Source: Euryarchaeota archaeon UBA558 (GTDB taxonomy: Archaea; Thermoplasmatota; Poseidoniia; Poseidoniales; Thalassarchaeaceae). Taken from it: a stretch of DNA of 64,000 nt. Under the pieces are notes generated by a model that saw only the letters and a program-made list of their open reading frames with translations, had not been told where the DNA came from and ran no database searches. A program made the translations under genes and the position numbers. The stretch lies in the NCBI GenBank assembly GCA_002507175.1, contig DAZE01000020.1, positions 1 through 64,000 on the forward strand. The letters run 5' to 3'. Position 1 is the first letter of the stretch; each line of letters begins with the position of its first letter. Shown one piece after another: positions 27,136-35,600 of the stretch.

Positions 27136-28560
27136 ATGGATCTGCCAACTCCTTACGCCCAGCAAGATGACGAGGAGTCAACGCCATCGGCGATGAAAAG
27201 CAGGATCGAATCGAGAGACAAATGGCGAGGTCGTTGGACAAAATTAGCAGTAAATCCCCCCTCAGGACTTCTAAGATATTCCCTCTCGATCACATTACTG
27301 GTAGTTATCGTACTCTCTTCGACAACACTTGACCAGACTCTCCTAGACGCATCAAGGTTCATTTGGGCCCTTTCAGTAATTTCATTCATTCCACCATCAA
27401 TTGCCGCTACCTATGCCAGAATGACCGCCAAGGATAGATTGGAGCTTAGAAAGAAGGGGTTTTCTCTAAGAGAGTCTTACGTTGGTGTTGAGAGAATCCT
27501 AAATCAACTCGATGAAAACAAGTTAACGGAAAGAACAAGGCTTTCCGCAGCCATCATAGGCTTGATACTATCATCAACGATGGCATCAAACACACTCCAG
27601 ACCGATTTGTCATTGACACTATTGGGGGTAACAGCACTTATGGCCGTCGTCGTCTTGTTAGCGACTATATCGGTAGAGAGACAAAAGACCATGGAAATGG
27701 GAAAGACACCCTTGCTCAAACTACACAACCCATCATTATTTGACACTATAGCAGACCCTCTGTTAGTTGACTTGGTGTATGCACACCTCGACCCCGAGAC
27801 CTCTAGCAAGTGGAATGACTGGATGGAGACGATTACCCTTAACGTTAGGAGAAATCAAAAATCCGAGCATGCAGTAGAAACCGTCCTCAGGAGCATATAC
27901 TTCACAATGACAGACAAGATGGACCTTGGTGAGAGACGAAGAATATGCACGCAAGTCCTTAATATGCCAGCGGTCGAACGGCTAGAGTCACAGGATGAAT
28001 TTTTTAACTTCGAGGAACTCGAGAATTTCCTCCTACATGTAGTTCAGAGAAAGCCCGGTATATTCAGATTACTTTCCAGAACAATACAGAGGGCTGACAG
28101 GCTTAGAGCGACAGAGGACTGGACACTAGATGCTGATCTACCGCCCAGAGCCACCCATGGTGAGAGTGACTTATTCGTCTTGGCAAGCCCTGGAAAGTCA
28201 TCGGCCGCCCCTTTCGAAATCGACATAATAACAGTCGAGGGGGAGCCTGAAACTCAAGTAATTCGACTGCCACCCATAGATCGAATAGAAAGACCAGGGA
28301 GAGCCGAGGGTGCCGAAGACTGGCAGACTTTCAATTCGGTCATAGATCGCTCGCATGTACTTTGGATAGGCATGGCCTGGAATAAATCGGGGCATGAGGG
28401 CCGATCTGTTCAGGTAAACCTCCTTTCCGAAAACTCAAAAACGGTGAAATCTCAAGTGCTTTGGACGATCATGGAAGATGGAGACGGCTTACTAGTATCC
28501 ACAGTGAGAAAATCCTTGAAAGAGGTTTATTCAATGATAACTCGGAGCATAATCCGATAG
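27136..28560 (+). CDS. Membrane protein with four N-terminal helices and soluble C-terminal half
   Basis: 474 residues; no family recognised. Hydrophobic helices lie near residues 46-62 (LRYSLSITLLVVIVLSS), 75-92 (FIWALSVISFIPPSIAAT), 138-156 (SAAIIGLILSSTMASNTLQ) and 160-178 (LSLTLLGVTALMAVVVLLA). The last 290 residues are hydrophilic, with an alpha-helical part ('SIYFTMTDKMDLGERRRI') and a beta-rich part that includes 'FEIDIITVEGEPETQVIRLP'. GAGG stands five bases before ATG 27136. It is monocistronic in appearance, between tRNA-Arg and the flavoprotein gene. Confidence 0.7.
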   Translation: MDLPTPYAQQDDEESTPSAMKSRIESRDKWRGRWTKLAVNPPSGLLRYSLSITLLVVIVLSSTTLDQTLLDASRFIWALSVISFIPPSIAATYARMTAKDRLELRKKGFSLRESYVGVERILNQLDENKLTERTRLSAAIIGLILSSTMASNTLQTDLSLTLLGVTALMAVVVLLATISVERQKTMEMGKTPLLKLHNPSLFDTIADPLLVDLVYAHLDPETSSKWNDWMETITLNVRRNQKSEHAVETVLRSIYFTMTDKMDLGERRRICTQVLNMPAVERLESQDEFFNFEELENFLLHVVQRKPGIFRLLSRTIQRADRLRATEDWTLDADLPPRATHGESDLFVLASPGKSSAAPFEIDIITVEGEPETQVIRLPPIDRIERPGRAEGAEDWQTFNSVIDRSHVLWIGMAWNKSGHEGRSVQVNLLSENSKTVKSQVLWTIMEDGDGLLVSTVRKSLKEVYSMITRSIIR

Positions 28561-28602
28561 TTAGGAGCGTCATGTTCATTCATAGGGCCTAACTGGCGTG
28601 CC

Positions 28603-30018
28603 ATGAGTGCAATGGAGTCATGGGACGTCATCGTCATTGGAGCAGGCCCTTCGGCGCAAAGAGCAGCAATAGCCTGCCACGATTCTGGGGCAAAAACAGT
28701 GATGATCTACCAGACTCCAGGAACTATCACTCCTGCATCAGTAGCCGGCTTGGCGACTTCACTGGGTGAGATTTCCCCAGAATCACACATAGAGGATACT
28801 TTGGGATTAGGTGACCTAGGGTTGAATGAGGCGACTGTTAGGAGAATATGCTCATCCGCTGAAGAGATTGTCGCTGAATTTGAGCAATGGGGAATGATAT
28901 TCCGAAGGGATGAGAGTGGTATGCCACATTTGGCCGAAGCCCCCGGACACAAGTCATCCAGATTATCAGGGGCAGGCGACTCCACTAATCGATATGTCAG
29001 CAAGATATTAGATGAACAACTATTGAAGCGAGCCCTTCAAAGAAGACAGAACAACGTGCCCCTGTCCTTGATCATGGACAACGGACAGGTACGCGGTCTT
29101 GTCACATTCGACCTCATGGACGGCGAAGTCAAAGCATTTCAGTGTAAGAGCGTTATACTTGCATGTGAGGGATATCAGGGTCTTTGGACGAGCGTATCCG
29201 AGGGCTCAGGAAATGCGATCGCATTGGCAATTAGAGCAGGGATAGAGCCCCAAAGGATAACCGACATCCCATTCCACCCTATGGTGATCAGGGGCACGTC
29301 AATACCCATACCATACGAGGTACTGTCGGCTGGGGGAAGATACAGATCAGAGTCTGGCGACGATATAGACCCACTTGCGAACGAGGGCGATGCTGTCATA
29401 GATCTCAGGTTCATAGAAAAAGATGAATTGACCTGGTTGGAATCAATACGAAAAGTGATATTAGACTCAACCGGTTTGAATATCAGCGTGGATGTCGTTC
29501 CTGTGACGTCTGGAGTGATCTACACAACAGGGGGGCTCCCGGTCGACCAATTGGGCAGAGTCACGATGGAGGATGGGAAGATGTGGGCCACCGGGGTATT
29601 CGCCGCCGGACCCTCTGCTAACACAGGCTTTCACGGTTCCAAAATCCTGCCTGGGAACCTTCTGCTTGCAAACCTCTCAACAGGGGCCACAACTGGACAT
29701 GAGGCAGGAACCTGGGCCAAAAACTGCCAGTTTGGTGGCACGAAACTGATCCTAGAAGGATTAGAAGACTCAAGGAAAATGATCGGGAACCTCAACAGAG
29801 AAGACGGAATAAGCGTGGGATCAGCAGAGGCTAGAATAACTAATCAAGCGAAATCCTTCTTGTCCGGTGAGATAACGACAGAATCATTCGTGGAGACTGG
29901 GAAAGAAGTATCCAATTCAGTTCGGACGAGCTCGCCAGCTGGTGTAATGAATCAAGAGTTTGCGGCAGCCCTCAGGATCATAGACCTCGGCACTATTGTT
30001 TCATCAATACCTCTGTGA
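28603..30018 (+). CDS. FAD-dependent oxidoreductase, SdhA/FrdA/aspartate-oxidase superfamily
   Basis: 471 residues. 'DVIVIGAGPSAQRAAIACHD' is the FAD Rossmann motif. 'ISPESHIEDTLGLGDLGLNE', 'QWGMIFRRDESG' and 'KSVILACEGYQGLW' follow the fumarate-reductase flavoprotein plan, as does 'ITDIPFHPMVI' (the FHP active-site segment). 'VTSGVIYTTGGLPVDQLGRV' corresponds to the 'HYTMGGI.vd..gRv' segment, but the substrate-binding His is replaced. The protein is about 100 residues shorter than SdhA, and no iron-sulfur or membrane partner is adjacent, so it is unlikely to be respiratory succinate dehydrogenase. The HIT gene follows within a few bases. Confidence 0.75.
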   Translation: MSAMESWDVIVIGAGPSAQRAAIACHDSGAKTVMIYQTPGTITPASVAGLATSLGEISPESHIEDTLGLGDLGLNEATVRRICSSAEEIVAEFEQWGMIFRRDESGMPHLAEAPGHKSSRLSGAGDSTNRYVSKILDEQLLKRALQRRQNNVPLSLIMDNGQVRGLVTFDLMDGEVKAFQCKSVILACEGYQGLWTSVSEGSGNAIALAIRAGIEPQRITDIPFHPMVIRGTSIPIPYEVLSAGGRYRSESGDDIDPLANEGDAVIDLRFIEKDELTWLESIRKVILDSTGLNISVDVVPVTSGVIYTTGGLPVDQLGRVTMEDGKMWATGVFAAGPSANTGFHGSKILPGNLLLANLSTGATTGHEAGTWAKNCQFGGTKLILEGLEDSRKMIGNLNREDGISVGSAEARITNQAKSFLSGEITTESFVETGKEVSNSVRTSSPAGVMNQEFAAALRIIDLGTIVSSIPL

Positions 30019-30023
30019 TAAAA

Positions 30024-30437
30024 ATGAAAACCATATTTACAGAGATAATTGAGGGACGTATACCTTGCAACTTAGTTTATGAGAATGATAGCGTAATCGC
30101 CTTTCTTGATATCAATCCAGCCTCGAGGGGGCATACGTTGCTCGTACCGAAGGAGCCCGTTGAGAGAATAGACCAACTGAGCAGAGATGCCGCTGCCGAA
30201 CTCGGAGCTGCCATCCCAAAGGTATGTCGAGGGGTCATGAAAGCAACAGGGGCCATCGCCTACAATCTGATACAGAATAATGGTCGAGAGGCAGGAATGA
30301 CGGTTCCGCACGTCCATATCCACATTATTCCACGGTACCCCGAATCTTGTCACAATTTCACTTGGGATCATGGGTCATTGGAACAAACCGAAGCAGTCGA
30401 ACTCGCAAAGAGCATCAAAGACAGTATCGTGGACTGA
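30024..30437 (+). CDS. HIT-family nucleotide hydrolase
   Basis: 137 residues from ATG 30024, just after the flavoprotein stop; a GTG at 30015 would overlap that stop. It is a histidine-triad protein acting on dinucleoside polyphosphates or nucleotidyl conjugates. 'FTEIIEGRIPCNLVYENDSV' and 'AFLDINPASRGHTLLVPKEP' are typical. The triad itself is 'PHVHIHIIPR' with the catalytic central His. All residues are intact and length is standard for the Fhit/HinT-like class. Confidence 0.9.
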   Translation: MKTIFTEIIEGRIPCNLVYENDSVIAFLDINPASRGHTLLVPKEPVERIDQLSRDAAAELGAAIPKVCRGVMKATGAIAYNLIQNNGREAGMTVPHVHIHIIPRYPESCHNFTWDHGSLEQTEAVELAKSIKDSIVD

Positions 30438-30473
30438 ATCCTTACAAGTCTTGAGTTCTCTCGTGAAAATATC

Positions 30474-31955
30474 ATGAGCGAGCAAATGGAGGCTTTGACC
30501 CCCGAGTTGTCCAGAAGCGCCATGCGACTGAACAAGGAAAAGCTCCAGGCAGTCCCTTGGAACCACCAGGGGAATCATCCTGGCTCCTTGATTATATGGA
30601 AATTGTTCAGAACCATGGTGACCTTCGGCCACAAGGCCATATTTCGAAGATCAAAGTCAGACAATGCACCAGAAATCGACGGAGGAAGGATATCCGTTTC
30701 CACTCACATAAACGGGTTGGTTGATCCGCTGGTAATCGTAAATAGTCAAGAAAGGCGCTTCACCGCACTTGGAAGACATGATCTGGTCACACGCCCTCTT
30801 CTTGGATGGTGGTGCAGAGGGCTGGGTATCCAACCGATCCTGAGAAGGGTTGAGATGTCTGAAGGCGTGACGGACTCTGAGTTTGCCAGATTCATCAACC
30901 AAAGGAGTATGCTCACAGTATCAAATTGCATATCTACAGGACATTCCGCCGTGGTTTTCCCGGAAGGAACATCCCACCAAGATTCTTTGCTTCATGGCTT
31001 CAAAACAGGCCCTTTCAGGACTGTTTTCGCAGCTTCAGCCATAGCAGAACTTCGTAATTTGCCTCTACCACACCTCCAACCAACGGGATTGCATTGGCGA
31101 AATCATACCCAGTTTAGAACCGACCACTATGTTGAGTACCTGGACCCGATACCCATACCAAATCCCTACAACGAGAAAGAGGCTAAGGAACTGATCTTGG
31201 GGAAATGGGTTGAACCACCAGAGAAAGCAGTCATATCCATGAGAGACAGGGTTTACCAGATCCTAAAGGAAATAACCCCTGATGCACCGGATTGGGATAC
31301 GTACCGGTCATGGACACTGATCGCCAACAGAAGTCGAAAGGAGGAAGAATTGGATCTTCATCAAGAGCTGATTGAAACTAGGAAAGTGCGAGAGATTTGG
31401 AGGCAAGGAAAACTTAACGAGGACCTTATGGACAATGCGAGAATATCCTCAAAATTGCTTTTCGAGAATGGCTTGGACGGGAGGGACCTCGACCAAAACG
31501 GTCAGTTGAAGCGGGAAGACGGGGCGTTCCTGAACTTAGTTCTTGGAACATTCATCATACTCCTTTCATCACCTCTATTTGTCTTGGGCACTTTCCCACA
31601 GGCATTCATGGCATGGTGGCTTGGTGATCGTACCGATGAAGGAATAGATGCAAGAACTACCTATCATCTTCTGGCAGCAATGTTTTCTATTCCCATATTC
31701 TGGCCCTTTTTCTCTATTATCTGGACCTTGCTCGCCATCAATGTGGTGGGAATTGAGGCAATTTATGCTCCAATTATCTTCATAATTCTACTGCCTTCAT
31801 TCTACATAGCCACCCTTACGACAGCATACGGATATGATTTGACTCAAGATTTTCTACGCAATCGAAGGAGGGTTAAACTGTCAAGAAAAGATGATTCGGT
31901 GAAGCTGCAAAATTCAATAATCCGAGTCGACAAACACTTAGTTGACCTCATATAG
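30474..31955 (+). CDS. GPAT/Sct1-like glycerol-phosphate acyltransferase, membrane-bound
   Basis: 493 residues with the acyltransferase fold. The catalytic block 'ISVSTHINGLVDPLVIVNSQ' has His 78 and Asp 84 in an H-x5-D form like yeast Gpt2/Sct1 (H.N..vD). The phosphate-binding block 'AVVFPEGTSHQDSLLHGFKT' is intact. The C-terminal region has two strongly hydrophobic stretches ('LNLVLGTFIILLSSPLFVLG', 'FSIPIFWPFFSIIWTLLAIN') and a third near the end. In bacteria and eukaryotes this family acylates glycerol-3-phosphate. The ether-lipid enzyme in this same window makes that role surprising, so the acceptor is open. Confidence 0.82.
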   Translation: MSEQMEALTPELSRSAMRLNKEKLQAVPWNHQGNHPGSLIIWKLFRTMVTFGHKAIFRRSKSDNAPEIDGGRISVSTHINGLVDPLVIVNSQERRFTALGRHDLVTRPLLGWWCRGLGIQPILRRVEMSEGVTDSEFARFINQRSMLTVSNCISTGHSAVVFPEGTSHQDSLLHGFKTGPFRTVFAASAIAELRNLPLPHLQPTGLHWRNHTQFRTDHYVEYLDPIPIPNPYNEKEAKELILGKWVEPPEKAVISMRDRVYQILKEITPDAPDWDTYRSWTLIANRSRKEEELDLHQELIETRKVREIWRQGKLNEDLMDNARISSKLLFENGLDGRDLDQNGQLKREDGAFLNLVLGTFIILLSSPLFVLGTFPQAFMAWWLGDRTDEGIDARTTYHLLAAMFSIPIFWPFFSIIWTLLAINVVGIEAIYAPIIFIILLPSFYIATLTTAYGYDLTQDFLRNRRRVKLSRKDDSVKLQNSIIRVDKHLVDLI

Positions 31956-31975
31956 GTCACGTATCATGACATTCC

Positions 31976-32614
31976 GTGGACGCCAAAGCTGCAGCCGACT
32001 CTATCCGCCGATGGCTTGGCAATGAGAAGCTCGAAACAAGACAAGTCGAAGATGGCAAAGCACTATTGCATCTGCACGTCAAGTACCCCCCGACAAAAGA
32101 CGGTCATATATTCAACATAGTGATTCCAAAGGAGCGTTCACTGGTCCTGATTTATTCGGTAACAAGGGTTGATCAAGGACAGCAGAATGAGATGACTGAA
32201 TTTAGAAATGAAGACTTAATTGGATGGAAGGGGTGGCTCCACGAGACTAGAATGAACCTGACTCGATCCAAATTAGATTGGGTACTCCACGTAGGAAAGG
32301 AGGATGACAAAAAGCTTCCAGGCCCATTACAGGCATTCAATATATCAAAACCCATATGGTTTGATGGACTCACCCAGAACGAACTCATGCAGACCATGCG
32401 AGCCGTTTGGCTCACGAAACTTTCAATCATCCACCAAATAAAATTCGATTACGGCAAGGGCGTCGGCAAACCCGGCCCCGTCGACGATTGGAAGGGAAGG
32501 AAGAGAAGCAGTCCAGTTAGATCCAGCCAAAACTCAGCAGTAGAATCACCAGAGGTCAATTTTGACGACGATGCAGGATTCGGTCAGGGTTTTGACCCCA
32601 CTGAATGGGCTTGA
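31976..32614 (+). CDS. DUF2299-like protein
   Basis: 212 residues from GTG 31976. The first 150 residues ('DSIRRWLGNEKLETRQVEDG', 'IFNIVIPKERSLVLIYSVTR') follow the layout of DUF2299, a small archaeal family of unknown function with an alpha-beta fold. The C-terminal 50 residues are low-complexity, charged and probably disordered, ending 'GFGQGFDPTEWA'. It follows the acyltransferase by 20 bases. No catalytic motif is visible. The DUF assignment is by recalled pattern only. Confidence 0.55.
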   Translation: MDAKAAADSIRRWLGNEKLETRQVEDGKALLHLHVKYPPTKDGHIFNIVIPKERSLVLIYSVTRVDQGQQNEMTEFRNEDLIGWKGWLHETRMNLTRSKLDWVLHVGKEDDKKLPGPLQAFNISKPIWFDGLTQNELMQTMRAVWLTKLSIIHQIKFDYGKGVGKPGPVDDWKGRKRSSPVRSSQNSAVESPEVNFDDDAGFGQGFDPTEWA

Positions 32615-32654
32615 TCAAAACTGACCTGAATGGGTTGACATTAAGTATGCAAAA

Positions 32655-35600
32655 ATGAACATCCAATTCCCAGAGGGTATTGCAGTGGACTCCAAGAAGA
32701 AAAAAAACAGCTTTTTGATGACTTTCCTCATGCTATCCAGCCTGATCGCTGTGATGGCGGTTCCAGCTCCCGTTCAAGCGAGTGAAATTGTACTAACCGA
32801 TGCCATAAACGTCGTGAATAGTGGCCCTAACTCAGACAACATGGTCGCAGTGAATGCTGACTCCGAGGGGAATGTTCACTTTGTATGGAGTAGAAATACA
32901 CAACACTTGTATTACAAGATGCTAGGCCCTGCGGGCGAGACACTGATCTCAGAGACCCAGATTTCAAATCCTGGGGCACATCAAGCATGGCATCCCGACA
33001 TTGCGATTGACTCAGAGGATCGGGTGCACATTGTATGGGCAGACAGGTCAGGTCAGTGGACCATTTGGTACCAGATGCTGGACCCAGAAATGCATGAACA
33101 GGACGGAACTACTGCAGTTGACGGGCTAAATGGAATATCAATAATCGACGATTACGAAATAAAAACCGCATCTCAGGACCGGGACTGGCCAGCAATTGCG
33201 ATCGACTCCCTTGATAATGCCCACATCGTATGGCAAGACAATCATGACCCGTTGGACTTGTACTACTCCCAGACTCAGATTTACTACGAAATGATTGAGA
33301 TTGACGTGTCGAGTAGGGAGGCGCAGACCAAGATAGACGCCACTCTACTCACACCGATAATCGGAATGAAAGGACATCCGGATATTACCATTGATAGCGA
33401 GGATTTCGTCCAAGTTGTATGGGACGACACCAGAGGCGGCAAGGTCGAGATGGTTGTACCCATCGATACCTCAGGGTCTATGGGCACTGAGTGGGCAGAC
33501 ATGTGCACCGTGTTTTATGGGGGGCAGTTCTCTTCAGGTGGCAATTTTATCGGATTGAAGCCGATGTTGGAACAAGCCAACATGACAGTCTTCGAGACAC
33601 TTTATGGAATAGGAGGTGTCCAGCAAGTTGCAGCCGCCACATCTGGCTATTGCACAACAGCCTATCAGACGGGAGGATCTGGTAGTCAGGGGCCAAGGGC
33701 GAATCATCTAGGTCAGACACCAACAGATACATCAGGAGGTATCAGGAAACTCACTGGCGCTGTGTTAGGCGGTTCAGCCATATCTCTGAGCTACGATGGT
33801 GGTGGCCAAGGTTCAGAGGCATGGGGACCATCTTCAACTTGGTCGTGCCTCTCATGGAGAGATGCCCAGGGCAGGCTGGGTAACCTGGCGAACCCTCCTA
33901 CAACGGAAGATCATAGATGGAACCCCAACGCTACGAAAATCATCATACCCATCTCTGATGAGAATGCTAACGATGGAAGCCCTGAGGATGCCACAGACCG
34001 TGAATCAGTGGATGAGGCCCATGACGCATGTGTGTTAGCTGGCATATCCCCCGTGCCCCTCTGGGCAGGGTCTGACAATTCCGTAGGATCTCAAATGAGG
34101 GACTTAGCGGAATGTCCGAACAATCAACCCGGGACACCATCAGTCACACGATATTGTCCTGGTGGAACACCAAGAACCTCTCATGCACAAGGGGCTGTAT
34201 ATGCATTCCCAACGGGCCAATCTGCAGCAACGGAACTTCAATTCATGGTTGAAGCCCTAATCTACCTTGCCACCAACGCCTCTAGAGAAATTTTCCTGAC
34301 AGTGCTCGATCCATATGCTCTCCTGGATAATCCATGGGTTGGGTTCACCCCCGGCCAACCAGCCACGCAATGTTTCCCACAATGTTCAGCTACCAGCGGC
34401 TCAAGGTACTACATCGAGGACGTCGGTCCATCACTGGATCTCGAAGGTTACGGGCATCTGGTCGTCGTCAATGACACACGTGTCACCCTTCAGGATGCGT
34501 ATAGCCTGCACCCAAGCATAGCCTTGGATAGCCAAGGCAATACCCACATAGCCTGGATGGATGGACGTCCCTACGGCTTCGACCTGGAGGTTAACTACGA
34601 GGTCTTCTACACTAGATTGAAACTCAAAGGGGCTGGTATATGGGACGGCGCCAGCGACGGTTTGCCGTCCTTCGGGATAAAACAGATAATGGATTCTGCA
34701 ATATCTAACGTCGAGGGATTGGATTGGTTTGACGATAACCCCGATCGTGGTCTTTATGATGCGACTTCCTACCTACCAGAGATATTAGTCGATGATTTTG
34801 ACAACGTACACATCGCTTGGTTGGACAACAGTAACTTAAGCCAAGGCGAGTCAATAATGTATACCCGATTGAATAGTACTACCGATGAGTATCCAAATGG
34901 GTTCCCGACGCTCAATAATCTAGCCCTCGCTGTTCTGGATCAATGGGAAATATTTGAGGTCTCGTCATGGAAATCTGGTAAACTAGGCCCCAACTCGGGT
35001 CGAAACCCACAACTCGGCACACCTCCCGCTTTTGCCAACGACCTAGGAAGTGGAGCTCATGTCGCATGGTCCGACTCGACAAAATGCGGGGAGAGCAACA
35101 GTGCTAAGGAAACCCTCTGCTATGTACACGTTCTTACAGGTTTGGTGGATGTAGCGCTTGCTCCATCCGAGACTTACTATCACGTAATCGAACCAGGGGA
35201 GAGCACGATTTACAACCTGACGATAGACAACCCTACCCCAGGCCCCTCCGATCTAGTGGCTGACACATTCCGCCTGACCGTCGAAAACGTACCGATGAAT
35301 TGGAGCGCTACCCTGTATTACGCGTCGAATCACACTCCAATTTTTGACTCGACCCCCATCTACCTAAAAGGCAATTCAGACGGTCAAAACCTTGTGCCAT
35401 TGTACCTGAGGGTCAGAGCCCCAACGATATACCAAGCTGAAGGAGACCAACTTGCTGAGATCAATGTGCGAGCGGTTTCTTACAAGGATCCGGCAATTGA
35501 TGATGATCGACAACTTGTCGTGTTGATGGATGTAGTCCATGGAATAGATCTCTCCACCATCAACAAAAACATCGATGTAGAGCAAGGGGGATCTGGGACC

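Noticed and set aside
28603..30018. Respiratory succinate dehydrogenase flavoprotein
   Set aside because: Too short, key His changed, and no iron-sulfur or membrane-anchor genes next to it.
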